From positions 271,986-335,985 of the forward strand of contig CAWDXZ010000003.1 of the NCBI GenBank assembly GCA_963806455.1: DNA of 64,000 bases, read 5' to 3'. A model generated the notes under the pieces. The model made no database searches and was not told where the DNA came from. It worked only from the letters and a program-made list of their open reading frames with translations. The DNA comes from Bog-756 sp963806455 (GTDB lineage Bacteria > Actinomycetota > Acidimicrobiia > Acidimicrobiales > RAAP-2). This document shows positions 7,936 to 16,757 of this stretch, one piece after another. The first letter of the stretch is position 1, and each line of letters opens with the position of its first letter. The position numbers and the translations under genes are program-made.

Positions 7936-9939
7936 GTGACGCCGAACGTCGGCACGGGGGCGGTGTCGGGCGACGTCACCGTGCACATCGACTTCCAGAA
8001 CGTGCTGTCGCTGGTGCTGGCGGTCCTCTTCGTGGTCGTGCTCGGACTGGTGAGCAACCGGCTCCTCGGCATCAAGGTGGGACGGTGGCGGTCGATGCTG
8101 ACCGCCCTGGTCGGCACGGTGGTGGGTCTGGCCGGTGCGGCGGCGGTGGTCCACGGGCCCAACGACGCGACGGTGATCTACGCCCTGACGGCCCTGTTCG
8201 GCGTGCTCGCCACCATGGTCCTGCTCATCATCCCCGAGGCCATCGCCCGCACCGGTGTCGGTCCGCGGCCCCGCCGGCGCAGGCGGGTCTGGCTGCACCC
8301 GATCCGGGGGATCCGCCGCACCCTGGCGCCGGTGTCGAGGTCGTTCGAGGTCCTCAGGGCCGCCCGCCGTCGCGGCCTGGCCCGCCCCCAGTACCTGTCC
8401 CCGGCCGGCATGACCACCGAGGAGTTCGGCCGACGCCTGCGCCTCACCCTCGAGGACGCCGGCGGGATGTTCGTCAAGTTCGGGCAGATCGCCTCGACCC
8501 GCAGCGACCTGCTCGCCCCGCCCGTGGTCGACGAGCTGGCCCGCCTGCGAGCCGACGTGCGGCCCATCCCGAGCGACGAGGTCCGCCCGCTGGTCGAGGC
8601 CGAGCTCGGCCGGCCCGTCGAGGAGGTGTTCGCCTCCTTCGAGTTCGAGCCCCTGGCGTCGGCCTCCATCGGGCAGGTGCACCGGGCGACGCTCAGCTCC
8701 GGTGAGGCGGTGGTGGTCAAGGTGCAGCGACCCGGGCTCGACGAGCTGCTCCGCCGGGACGCCACCGTGCTGCGGCTGGCCGCCCGCATCGCCGAGCGGC
8801 GGGTTCCCGCCGCCAGCGATTTCGGCCTCCGCCAACTCGCCGAGGAGCTCATCACCGGCATGGACCACGAGCTCGACTACCTCCGCGAGGCGGCCATGTC
8901 GGACCGGCTACGGGACACCATGCGGCACGACGACCCGGCCGACGACGTGGTGCGGGTGCCCGACGTCTTCCACGAGCTGAGCTCCGACCGCCTGCTGGTG
9001 ATGGAGGAGGCCCCGGGCCGCCCCATCGACGCCGAGGGTGCGGTGGCCGCCAGCGGGGCCCCGGCCCACCTGCTGGCCGAGGCCCTGCTCAGCTGCTTCC
9101 TCGAGCAGGTGCTGCGGGGCTCGGTGTTCCACGCCGACCCCCACCCGGGCAACCTCATGATCGACCAGTGGGGCCGGCTCTGGCTGCTCGACTTCGGCGC
9201 GGTGGGACTGCTCGACTCCTCGACCCGCCGGGCGCTCGAGGACATGGCCATCGGCATGACCACCGACGAGCCCATGGTGGTGGCCCGGGCGGTGCGGCGC
9301 CTGGCCGGGGCGGAGGCCACCGCCGACCTGCGCGCTCTCGAGACCGACGTGGGCCGGCTGATGGTCGAGTCGTCCGGCGGGTTCGACCCCGCCCTCATCC
9401 ACCGGGTCCTCACCGTCATGGCCCGGCACGGCCTGCGGGTGCCGGCCTCGATGACCTCGCTGTCCCGGGCGCTGCTCACCCTGGACGGGACCCTCCGGGT
9501 GATCGACCCCTCCTTCGAGCTGGCCGCCGAGGCCACCGCCGCCGCCGAGGCGCTGGCGGCGCCCGAGGGCGAGCTCGACGGCGACCTGGTCCAACAGGAG
9601 CTGCGGCGCGCCCTGCCGGCCCTGCGCACCCTGCCCGAGCACGCCGACGAGATCGCCGCCCAGCTGCGGTCGGGACGGCTCAGCGTGCGGGTGGAGCGCT
9701 TCGCCGGCCGGGACGAGCAGGTCGTCGGCCGATGGGTGGACCGGGTGCTGATCGGCGCCTTCGGTGTCCTCGGCCTGCTGGCCTCGGCGGTCATCCTGGT
9801 GGCGGCGGAGCTGGCCGGGACCCGCGATATCCGGTTGTCCCTGCAGGCCATCGGCTTCATCGGCCTGGTGTTCTCGTCGGTGCTGTTCATGCGGGCGGTG
9901 GCCCAGGTCCTCCGGCGCGAGCGGTCGGCCGTCGAATGA
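7936..9939 (+). CDS. ABC1/UbiB-family atypical kinase, membrane-associated
   Basis: A 667-aa protein with two or three N-terminal hydrophobic segments (about residues 12-35 and 50-105), a UbiB/ABC1 kinase-like core and two C-terminal hydrophobic segments. Core motifs: the KxGQ motif in FVKFGQIASTR, VVVKVQRPG, and HADPHPGNLMI with LLDFGAVG as catalytic and metal-binding loops. Family members (UbiB, Coq8) are ATPases linked to quinone or lipid metabolism; the substrate here is unknown. The start is uncertain: GTG 7936 is used, GTG 7963 and 7981 are alternatives, and an extension to TTG 7813 gives an Arg/Gly-rich sequence that looks non-coding. It stands alone after the chaperone operon and 62 bases before purA. 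Confidence 0.85.
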   Translation: MTPNVGTGAVSGDVTVHIDFQNVLSLVLAVLFVVVLGLVSNRLLGIKVGRWRSMLTALVGTVVGLAGAAAVVHGPNDATVIYALTALFGVLATMVLLIIPEAIARTGVGPRPRRRRRVWLHPIRGIRRTLAPVSRSFEVLRAARRRGLARPQYLSPAGMTTEEFGRRLRLTLEDAGGMFVKFGQIASTRSDLLAPPVVDELARLRADVRPIPSDEVRPLVEAELGRPVEEVFASFEFEPLASASIGQVHRATLSSGEAVVVKVQRPGLDELLRRDATVLRLAARIAERRVPAASDFGLRQLAEELITGMDHELDYLREAAMSDRLRDTMRHDDPADDVVRVPDVFHELSSDRLLVMEEAPGRPIDAEGAVAASGAPAHLLAEALLSCFLEQVLRGSVFHADPHPGNLMIDQWGRLWLLDFGAVGLLDSSTRRALEDMAIGMTTDEPMVVARAVRRLAGAEATADLRALETDVGRLMVESSGGFDPALIHRVLTVMARHGLRVPASMTSLSRALLTLDGTLRVIDPSFELAAEATAAAEALAAPEGELDGDLVQQELRRALPALRTLPEHADEIAAQLRSGRLSVRVERFAGRDEQVVGRWVDRVLIGAFGVLGLLASAVILVAAELAGTRDIRLSLQAIGFIGLVFSSVLFMRAVAQVLRRERSAVE

Positions 9940-9958
9940 GGCCGGATCGGCCGCGGGG

Positions 9959-9964
9959 TACAAT
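9959..9964 (+). promoter_or_regulatory. Candidate -10 element for the purA operon
   Basis: TACAAT, a good match to the TANNNT -10 consensus of housekeeping sigma factors, lies 38 bases before the purA GTG. I see no matching -35 hexamer at the usual 16-18 base spacing. The purA ribosome-binding site GGAGGA is at 9989-9994. Confidence 0.45.
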
Positions 9965-10001
9965 GGTGCGCAATCCGCTTTTTGCCACGGAGGAGTGACG
10001 C

Positions 10002-11282
10002 GTGCCGGCAACCGTCGTCGTCGGGACCCAGTGGGGTGATGAGGGCAAGGGCAAGCTCACCGACCTCCTGGCCAAGGAGATGGGGATGGTCGTCCGCTAC
10101 CAGGGCGGCCACAACGCCGGCCACACCATCGTGGTCGACGGCGAGACCTTCGCCCTCCAGCTGGTGCCGAGCGGCGTGCTCTACGACCACATCACCCCGG
10201 TCATCGGCAACGGGGTGGTCGTCGACCCCAAGGTGCTCCTGGCCGAGGTCGACACCCTGGCGGCCAAGGGCATCGACACCTCGCGGCTGCTGGTGAGCGG
10301 GAACGCCCACCTCATCATGCCCTACCACCACGAGCTCGACCGGCTGACCGAGCGCTATCTGGGCAAGAACAGCCTGGGAACCACCAAGCGTGGCATCGGG
10401 CCGGCCTACGCCGACAAGTCCTCGCGGGTGGGCCTGCGGGTCCAGGACCTCCTCGACCCGAAGATCTTCCGCCAGAAGCTCGATGTGGTGCTGAAGGAGA
10501 AGAACGCCGTCCTGGCCAAGGTGTACAACCGGCTGCCCCTGTCGGCCGACGACATCTGCGCCCAGTACCTGGACGAGCTGGCCCCGCGGGTGGCCCCGAT
10601 GGTGGCCGACACGGTCGGCCTGGTGCACGACGCCCTCGAGCGTGGCCTCCACGTGCTCCTCGAAGGGGCCCAGGCCACCTTCCTCGACCTCGACCACGGC
10701 ACCTATCCCTTCGTGACCTCCTCCAACCCGGTGGCCGGGGGGGCGTGCACCGGGGCCGGGGTCGGCCCCCGCTACATCGAAGAGGTCATCGGCATCGCCA
10801 AGGCCTACGTGACCCGGGTCGGGAGCGGCCCCTTCCCGACCGAGCTGCTCGACGGGACGGGGGACACGCTGGTCGAGCGGGGCCACGAGTACGGGGTCAA
10901 CACGGGGCGCCGGCGCCGCCCCGGCTGGTTCGACGCCGTCATGATGCGCCAGGCGGTGCGGCTCAACTCGCTCTCCGAGGTGGCCCTGACCAAGCTCGAC
11001 GTGCTCGACACCTTCGACACGGTCAAGGTGTGCGTGGCCTATGAGGCCGGGGGCGAGCGGTTCACCCATCCGCCCTACCACCAGTCGACCTTCCACCAGG
11101 TCACGCCGGTCTACGAGGAGCTGCCGGGCTGGCAGACCGACCTGTCGGCCGCCACCGAGCTGGTCGACCTCCCCCAGGCGGCCCGGGACTACGTGGGCTT
11201 CCTGGCCGAGCAGATCGGCACGCCGGTCCGCCTGGTCGGCGTGGGGCCCGGACGCGAGCAGTTCGTGCGCTTCGCCGCATGA
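10002..11282 (+). CDS. purA: Adenylosuccinate synthetase
   Basis: PurA (426 aa, normal length) converts IMP, aspartate and GTP to adenylosuccinate, the first step from IMP to AMP. The N-terminus has the P-loop-like GTQWGDEGKGK, followed by the GGHNAGHT motif with the catalytic histidine, TTKRGIGPAYADK and VTRVGSGPFPTE. GTG at 10002 is preceded by GGAGGA at a good distance. Its stop overlaps the purD ATG (ATGA at 11279-11282). It heads purA-purD-purB-purC-purS-purQ, a mix of early and late purine steps that probably forms one transcript. Confidence 0.98.
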   Translation: MPATVVVGTQWGDEGKGKLTDLLAKEMGMVVRYQGGHNAGHTIVVDGETFALQLVPSGVLYDHITPVIGNGVVVDPKVLLAEVDTLAAKGIDTSRLLVSGNAHLIMPYHHELDRLTERYLGKNSLGTTKRGIGPAYADKSSRVGLRVQDLLDPKIFRQKLDVVLKEKNAVLAKVYNRLPLSADDICAQYLDELAPRVAPMVADTVGLVHDALERGLHVLLEGAQATFLDLDHGTYPFVTSSNPVAGGACTGAGVGPRYIEEVIGIAKAYVTRVGSGPFPTELLDGTGDTLVERGHEYGVNTGRRRRPGWFDAVMMRQAVRLNSLSEVALTKLDVLDTFDTVKVCVAYEAGGERFTHPPYHQSTFHQVTPVYEELPGWQTDLSAATELVDLPQAARDYVGFLAEQIGTPVRLVGVGPGREQFVRFAA

Positions 11283-12700
11283 GCGGTCCCTCCGACCCGG
11301 CGTCGCGGGCGGCGACAGGCGCACCGGCCGGGGGGCCCGGGGACGGACCGGCGCCCAGGGTGAAGACGGTCTGCGTGGTGGGCTCGGGCGGGCGCGAGCA
11401 CGCCCTGGCCCTGGCCCTCGGCCGGACGGCCGACGTGGTGGTGACCCCGGGGAACCCGGGCATCGGGGGCCGGACCCCCGAGGGCCACACCCTCACCAGT
11501 GTGGGCGCGCCGCCCGAGGAGATCGAGGCCGACCTCTGGGTGATCGGGCCGGAGGCCCCGCTGGTCGACGGCCTGGCCGACCGGCTGCGGGCCGGCGGGC
11601 GGCTGGTGTTCGGCCCCGGTGCCGACGGGGCCCGACTTGAGGGGTCCAAGGTGTTCATGAAGGAGCTGCTGGCCGAGGCCGGCGTGCCCACGGCGCGCTA
11701 CGGGGCCTTCGTCGACCCCGGCGCGGCCCATGCGTTCTGCCGCAGCCTGCCCGGCCCGTGGGTGGTGAAGACCGACGGCCTGGCGGCGGGCAAGGGCGTG
11801 CTGGTGACCGACTCCCTGGAGCAGGCCGAGGCGGACATCGAGGCCAAGTTGTCGGGCGACGCCTTCGGCGAGGCCGGGCGCCGGGTGGTGGTGGAAGAGG
11901 GCCTGGTCGGGCCGGAGTGCTCCCTGCTCGTCCTGTGCGACGGCGAGCGGCTCGCCCCTCTGGCCCCGGCCCGGGACTTCAAGCGACGCGACGACGCCGA
12001 CGGGGGGCCCAACACCGGTGGCATGGGGGCGTACTCGCCGGTGCCCGAGGTCGACGAGCGCCTCGTCGCCCGGCTGGTCGAGGAGGCGGTCGCCCCGCTG
12101 GTGGCGGCCCTGCGGGCCCGGTCCATCGACTACCGCGGCGTGCTCTACGCCGGACTCATGCTCACCCGGGAAGGCCCGAGGGTCCTCGAGTTCAACGTGC
12201 GCTTCGGTGACCCCGAGACCCAGGTCGTCCTGGCCCGGCTGGAAGGCGACCTGGCCGCCCTCCTGGCCGAGGTGGCCGCCGGCTCGCTGCGCACCGAGCC
12301 CCGTTTCGCCGAGCGGGCGGCGGTGTGCGTGGTGTGTGCCTCGGAGGGCTACCCCGAGTCTCCCCGCACCGGCGACCCCATCGCCGGCCTGCCCGAGGCC
12401 GGCGCCCTGGACGGTGTCACGGTCCTCCACGCCGGCACGGCCTGGGCCGACGCCGGGCCCGTCGGGCCGGCCGGGGCCGGGGGCAGCCGGGGACCGGTCG
12501 TCACCGCCGGAGGCCGGGTGCTCGGCATCCTCGGCCAGGGTCCGACCATCGCCGAGGCGCGCGCCCGGGCCTACGCCGGGGTGTCGGCCGTGTCGTGGCC
12601 CGGGAGACAGGTGCGCTCGGACATCGCCTCGGGCGTCGAAGGGGCGGGGCCGGGCCGGGCCCCGTCGACGGCGCCCGAGCCCCAGGGGGCCTTGCGGTGA
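11279..12700 (+). CDS. purD: Phosphoribosylamine-glycine ligase (GARS)
   Basis: PurD joins glycine to phosphoribosylamine with ATP, the second step of purine synthesis. Recognised by VCVVGSGGREHALALAL, VVTPGNPGI, the ATP-grasp stretch WVVKTDGLAAGKGVLV and RVLEFNVRFGDPETQ. The ATG at 11279 overlaps purA, but gives a Pro/Gly/Ala-rich leader of 27 residues absent from the family; GTG 11360 (446 aa) is the alternative and puts the start where the family has it. The C-terminus also has a Gly/Pro-rich insertion and a tail of about 30 extra residues. Its TGA overlaps the purB GTG (GTGA). Confidence 0.95.
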   Translation: MSGPSDPASRAATGAPAGGPGDGPAPRVKTVCVVGSGGREHALALALGRTADVVVTPGNPGIGGRTPEGHTLTSVGAPPEEIEADLWVIGPEAPLVDGLADRLRAGGRLVFGPGADGARLEGSKVFMKELLAEAGVPTARYGAFVDPGAAHAFCRSLPGPWVVKTDGLAAGKGVLVTDSLEQAEADIEAKLSGDAFGEAGRRVVVEEGLVGPECSLLVLCDGERLAPLAPARDFKRRDDADGGPNTGGMGAYSPVPEVDERLVARLVEEAVAPLVAALRARSIDYRGVLYAGLMLTREGPRVLEFNVRFGDPETQVVLARLEGDLAALLAEVAAGSLRTEPRFAERAAVCVVCASEGYPESPRTGDPIAGLPEAGALDGVTVLHAGTAWADAGPVGPAGAGGSRGPVVTAGGRVLGILGQGPTIAEARARAYAGVSAVSWPGRQVRSDIASGVEGAGPGRAPSTAPEPQGALR

Positions 12701-14007
12701 TCCCGCGGTACACCCCCGCCGAGATGGCCTCCCTGTTCTCCGACGAGGCCCGCTTCGCCATGTGGTTGCGCGTCGAGCTACTGGCCACCGAGGGCTGGGC
12801 CGCCATCGGGGCCGTCCCCTCCGAGGTGGCCAAGGCCTGCGAGGCCCGTGCCCCCCGGGTCGACGCCGCCTTCGTGGCGGCCGTGGCCGAACGGGAGCGC
12901 ACCACCGACCACGACGTGGCCGCCTTCGTCGACGTGGTCCAGGCGGCCATCGGCCAACCGGAGGGGTCCTGGATCCACTACGGCCTCACCTCCTCCGACG
13001 TGGTCGACACCGCCCTGTGCGCCACCCTGGCCCGGGCGGCCGACCTGCTCGTCGAAGCCTGCGCCCAGCTGGTCGAGGCGTTGCGGGCCCGGGCCATCGA
13101 GACCATCGGCGTCCCGGTCACCGGGCGCACCCACGGGATGCACGCCGAACCGACCACCTTCGGGGCCAAGTTCTCGCTGTGGGCCCTGCAGGCCGGGCGC
13201 GACCTCGAGCGGCTGCGGGCCGCCCGCCGGCGGGTGGCGGTGGGCAAGCTGTCGGGGGCGGTCGGGACGTACTCCAACATCGACCCGCGGGTGGAAGAGC
13301 GCGTGTGCCGGGCCCTCGGGCTGACCCCCACCCCGGCCACCCAGGTGGTCCCCCGCGACCGCCACGCCGAGTACCTGTGGGCCTGCGCCTCGGTCGGGGC
13401 CACCGTCGAGGCCATCGCCACCGAGGTCCGCCACATGGCCCGGAGCGAGCTCGGCGAGGTCGAGGAACCGTTCAAGCCCGGTCAGAAGGGCAGCTCGGCG
13501 ATGCCCCACAAGCGCAACCCCGTCCTGTCGGAACGGCTGTGCGGCCTGGCCCGGGTGCTGCGCGGCTACCTGGTCGCCGGCCTCGAGGACGTGGCCCTCT
13601 GGCACGAGCGGGACATCTCCCACAGCTCGGTCGAGCGGGTGGTGCTCCCCGACGCCTCGTCCCTCGCCCTCTACGTGCTGCAGAAGGCCCAGGGCCTGGT
13701 CGAGGGGCTGGTGATCCACCCGGAGCGGGCGCTCGCCACTCTCAACGAGGGCAGCCTCGGCCTGGTCTTCAGCCAGTCGGTCCTGCTGGCCCTGGTGGCC
13801 GGGGGGGCCGGCCGCGACGACGCCTACCGCATCGTCCAGCGCGACGCCCGGTCGGCCTGGGACGAGAACCGGCCCTTCCGGCGGGTCCTCGAGGAGGACC
13901 CCGAGGTCACCCTGTCCCCGGCCGCCCTCGACGAGGCCTTCGACCTGGCCCGCGCCCTTCGCCATGTCCACCGATTCACCGACGCCCTGGAGGAGCTTGA
14001 CCCATGA
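12697..14007 (+). CDS. purB: Adenylosuccinate lyase
   Basis: PurB (436 aa) cleaves both SAICAR and adenylosuccinate, releasing fumarate, so it acts twice in purine synthesis. It belongs to the fumarase/aspartase superfamily: TSSDVVDTAL near residue 90, GRTHGMHAEP with the catalytic histidine, and the signature loop SSAMPHKRNP. The GTG at 12697 overlaps the purD stop; a longer frame running back to 12325 is only purD read out of frame. Its stop overlaps the purC ATG. Confidence 0.97.
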   Translation: MIPRYTPAEMASLFSDEARFAMWLRVELLATEGWAAIGAVPSEVAKACEARAPRVDAAFVAAVAERERTTDHDVAAFVDVVQAAIGQPEGSWIHYGLTSSDVVDTALCATLARAADLLVEACAQLVEALRARAIETIGVPVTGRTHGMHAEPTTFGAKFSLWALQAGRDLERLRAARRRVAVGKLSGAVGTYSNIDPRVEERVCRALGLTPTPATQVVPRDRHAEYLWACASVGATVEAIATEVRHMARSELGEVEEPFKPGQKGSSAMPHKRNPVLSERLCGLARVLRGYLVAGLEDVALWHERDISHSSVERVVLPDASSLALYVLQKAQGLVEGLVIHPERALATLNEGSLGLVFSQSVLLALVAGGAGRDDAYRIVQRDARSAWDENRPFRRVLEEDPEVTLSPAALDEAFDLARALRHVHRFTDALEELDP

Positions 14008-14912
14008 CCCTGCCGCCCGAGCCCGAACCCCTGCCCCTCATCCAGTCCGGAAAGGTGCGAGAGCTCTACGACGCCGGGGAGGGCCGGCTGCTCATGGTGG
14101 CCTCGGACCGGATCTCCGCCTTCGACGTGATCATGGCCGAGCCCATCCCCGACAAGGGCCGGGTGCTCACGGCCATGACCGCCTTCTGGCTCGACGAGCT
14201 CTCGGACCTGGCCCCCAACCACCTGATCAGCGCCGACACGGCCGACTTCCCGGCCGGGGCGGCCGCCTTGCCCGGCGGGCTGGCCGGGCTGGCCGGGCGC
14301 TCGATGCTGGTGCGCCGCGCCGACATGTTGAACATCGAGTGCATCGTGCGCGGCTACCTGGCCGGCTCAGCCTACAAGGAGTACGAGCGGGAGGGGACGG
14401 TGCACGGCATGGCCATGCCCGCCGGGCTGCGCCACGCCGACCGGCTGCCCGAGCCCGTCTTCACCCCCTCGACCAAGGCCACCGAGGGCCACGACGTCAA
14501 CATCGGCATGGCCGAGGCCGTGGACCTGGTGGGGGAGGAGGCGGCCACCGCCGCGGCCAAGCTGTGCCTGGCCGCCTACTCGCGGGCGGCGGCCCGGGCC
14601 GAGGAGCAGGGGATCGTCATCTGCGACACCAAGTTCGAGCTGGGCTTCATCGACGGGGCCCTGGCCATCTGCGACGAGGTGCTGACGCCGGACTCCTCCC
14701 GGTTCTGGCCCGCCGACGACTGCGCCCCGGGGACCAACCCGCCCTCCTTCGACAAGCAGCCGCTGCGGGACTGGCTCGAGGTCCAGCCCTGGGACAAGCA
14801 GCCGCCCCCGCCCCCGCTGCCCGACGAGATCGTGACGGCCACCTCGACCCGGTACGTGGACGCCTACCAACGGGTGTGCCGCCGCAATCTGGCCGACTGG
14901 TACGGTGCCTGA
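14004..14912 (+). CDS. purC: SAICAR synthase
   Basis: PurC (302 aa) condenses CAIR with aspartate using ATP to give SAICAR, the substrate of the upstream purB product. Motifs: SGKVRELYDAGEGRLLMVASDRISAFD at the N-terminal nucleotide-binding lobe (in part), VRRADMLNIECIVRGYLAGSA and IVICDTKFELGF. It is of the longer, about 300-aa type seen in actinobacteria and yeast. ATGA overlap with purB; two bases separate its stop from the purS GTG. Confidence 0.96.
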   Translation: MTLPPEPEPLPLIQSGKVRELYDAGEGRLLMVASDRISAFDVIMAEPIPDKGRVLTAMTAFWLDELSDLAPNHLISADTADFPAGAAALPGGLAGLAGRSMLVRRADMLNIECIVRGYLAGSAYKEYEREGTVHGMAMPAGLRHADRLPEPVFTPSTKATEGHDVNIGMAEAVDLVGEEAATAAAKLCLAAYSRAAARAEEQGIVICDTKFELGFIDGALAICDEVLTPDSSRFWPADDCAPGTNPPSFDKQPLRDWLEVQPWDKQPPPPPLPDEIVTATSTRYVDAYQRVCRRNLADWYGA

Positions 14913-14914
14913 AC

Positions 14915-15190
14915 GTGGCCGGAACGGAGCGGTTCTCGGTGCTGGTCGAGGTCCGGCTGCGTGAGGGGATCGCCGATCCCCAAGGTGCCACCATCGAGCG
15001 GGCCCTGCCCGCCCTGGGCTTCACCGGGGTGAGCGGCATGCGGGCCGGCAAGTCGTTCCGCTTCGACATCGCCGCCTCCGACGACGCCTCCGCCCTGGCC
15101 CAGGCCACCGTGGTGGCCGACCGGCTGCTGGCCAACCCGGTCATCGAGGAGTCCTCGGTGTCGGTCCGCCCGGCCGGGCGGGAGGCCTGA
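14915..15190 (+). CDS. purS: FGAM synthase subunit PurS
   Basis: A 91-aa protein read from GTG 14915. It has the PurS pattern: a first strand FSVLVEVRLREGIADPQGATI, then GFTGVSGMRAGKSFRFDI and a C-terminal strand after LLANPVIEE. PurS dimers bridge PurQ (glutaminase) and the small-type PurL in the multi-subunit FGAM synthase of Gram-positive bacteria. Its stop shares one base with the purQ ATG. PurS is the smallest gene of the operon and is easily missed, because a longer frame through purC hides it. Confidence 0.92.
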   Translation: MAGTERFSVLVEVRLREGIADPQGATIERALPALGFTGVSGMRAGKSFRFDIAASDDASALAQATVVADRLLANPVIEESSVSVRPAGREA

Positions 15191-15885
15191 TGGCACCGCG
15201 GGTCGGCGTGGTCGTCTTCCCGGGGACCAACTGCGAGCACGACGCCGTCCTCGGCCTCGAGCGCCTGGGGGCCACCGCCGACCTGGTCTGGCACGGTGCC
15301 CGCTCGGTGCAGGGCTACGACGGGCTGGTCGTGCCCGGCGGGTTCGCCCACGGCGACTACCTGCGCCCCGGAGCCATCGCCCGCTTCTCACCGGTCATGA
15401 CGGCGGTGAGCGAGTTCGCCGCCGCCGGCGGTCCGGTGGTCGGGATCTGCAACGGCTTCCAGGTGCTCACCGAGGCCGGGCTGCTCCCGGGTGCGTTGCA
15501 GAAGAACCGCGGGCTCCGCTTCCTCTGCACCACGGTGACGACCCGGGTCGAGTCGTCGGACTCGGTGCTGACGGCCGGGGTGGCGGTGGGCACCGAGCTC
15601 CGCCTGCCGATCAACCACTTCGAGGGCAACTACACCTGTGACGCCGAGACCCTGGCCATGCTCCGGGCCGAGGACCGGGTGGTGCTTCGCTACGTGGAGA
15701 ACCCCAACGGTTCGGTCGACGGCATCGCCGGCGTGTGCAACGAGAGCCGCAGCGTCGTCGGGCTCATGCCCCACCCCGAGCGGGCCACCGACCCGCTCAC
15801 CGGGTCGGTGGACGGGCTGGTCCTGCTCGGTGCCCTGGTGGGTTCGCTGCCGCGGCCCGAACCGGCCGCGGCCATCGTCGCCTGA
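15190..15885 (+). CDS. purQ: FGAM synthase glutaminase subunit PurQ
   Basis: PurQ (231 aa) is a class I glutamine amidotransferase that supplies ammonia to PurL. The N-terminus VGVVVFPGTNCEHD, the nucleophile elbow VGICNGFQVLTEAG with the catalytic Cys, and the late histidine motif MPHPERA are all present. A GGAGG at 15181-15185 precedes the ATG, which overlaps the purS stop by one base. Its partner purL is not next but about 870 bases on, beyond a reverse-strand gene. Confidence 0.96.
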   Translation: MAPRVGVVVFPGTNCEHDAVLGLERLGATADLVWHGARSVQGYDGLVVPGGFAHGDYLRPGAIARFSPVMTAVSEFAAAGGPVVGICNGFQVLTEAGLLPGALQKNRGLRFLCTTVTTRVESSDSVLTAGVAVGTELRLPINHFEGNYTCDAETLAMLRAEDRVVLRYVENPNGSVDGIAGVCNESRSVVGLMPHPERATDPLTGSVDGLVLLGALVGSLPRPEPAAAIVA

Positions 15886-15886
15886 A

Positions 15887-15961
15887 GTTCCCGTTCCGTC
15901 CGTTCCCGTGTCGTCCGTTCCCGTGTCGTCCGTTCCTGTGCCGTCGGTTCCCGTGTCGGCT
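15887..15961. repeat. Five tandem copies of a 15-bp unit
   Basis: Directly after the purQ stop are five head-to-tail 15-base units starting at 15887, 15902, 15917, 15932 and 15947. Units 2 and 3 (GTTCCCGTGTCGTCC) are identical; unit 1 differs at two positions, unit 4 at three and unit 5 at two. It lies between convergent purQ and the 15987-16418 gene. I see no coding or hairpin function. Confidence 0.9.
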
Positions 15962-15986
15962 CAGGACCGGCTCTGCCGGTGCCGGC

Positions 15987-16418
15987 TCAGCCGCGGGTGC
16001 GGGGGATGCGGGCCTGCTGGAGGACGTTGGCGCTGACCCCGACGGTGCGCCAGGCCGAGTAGGAGATCCCCTTGCGTTCGCCGTAGACCTTGGCCACCTT
16101 GATGAAGCTCTTCTCGAGCGCCGCCAGGTCCACCGTCTCGCCGGTGTGGGAAAGCTCGGCCTCAAGCCGCTGCTTCTCTTCCACCATATGGAGGCGTGAA
16201 AGCGGATCGACGGTGGGCAAGGTGGAGTCGATGGTGTTCAGGCGTTTGCGGATGGACTCGGGGGTCCGCTTTCGACCGCGCCGGGGCTTGCTGGACTCGA
16301 GCGCCTCGAGGTACCGGCGCACGATCCGGCCCTCTTCCCTTCCCTTGGCCAGTGCCGCCTTGTGGTCCGCCGACATGGGTGTTTTCTTGCGAGGTTTCGC
16401 CGTATTTGTCGCTGCCAT
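15987..16418 (-). CDS. Conserved small basic protein of unknown function
   Basis: A 143-aa product I do not recognise. The first 60 residues are rich in Lys/Arg (TAKPRKKTP, KPRRGRKRTPESIRKR), followed by a predicted coiled coil (LSRLHMVEEKQRLEAELSH) and a C-terminal motif YGERKGISYSAWRTVGVSANVL that looks like a folded helical unit. Basic N-terminus plus coiled coil and compact tail would fit a nucleic-acid-binding protein, but that is inference. It interrupts the purine block on the opposite strand, between purQ and purL. A 13-bp palindrome (16443-16455) lies 25 bases upstream. The ATG at 16416-16418 is the only good start. Confidence 0.75.
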   Translation of the reverse strand: MAATNTAKPRKKTPMSADHKAALAKGREEGRIVRRYLEALESSKPRRGRKRTPESIRKRLNTIDSTLPTVDPLSRLHMVEEKQRLEAELSHTGETVDLAALEKSFIKVAKVYGERKGISYSAWRTVGVSANVLQQARIPRTRG

Positions 16419-16757
16419 GGTGCGAGCATTCCAGAGTTGACCATTTGGAGCAAATTGTTCGGTTGTGCCCGCCGTTCAGGTTCGGCCGGTCACGCTCGAT
16501 TTGGCGCGGAAGGGGGTCTCCGGCCGTCGCCATCGGCCCATTGTGGGCCGGTCGCATTGGCCGGTCCCCGGGGAGATTCGGCCGGTCATTCCGGTCTCTG
16601 GAGACGATCCCTCATGCCCGTTCCGGCGTCCGTATTTCGACCAAATCAGTGGCGGAGCGACCCCGTCCCGAACGGCCCGTGGTCCGATCCCCCATCGGCC
16701 GCCAACGGTCGACGGGTACGCTCGGGGCCAATGCACGCGCATCGAGGGGACGACCCG
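16419..16757. other. Divergent intergenic region between the small basic gene and purL
   Basis: About 340 bases with no gene of their own. Contents: palindrome ATTTG-GAG-CAAAT at 16443-16455; two exact copies of TTCGGCCGGTCA at 16481-16492 and 16577-16588; a -10-like TACGCT at 16717-16722; and the purL ribosome-binding site GAGGGGA at 16744-16750. Base composition is locally less GC-rich than the flanks near 16430-16480. Confidence 0.6.

Noticed and set aside
15887..15961. CRISPR-like array at the 15-base repeats
   Set aside because: Units are contiguous without spacers and too short; no cas gene is in the window.
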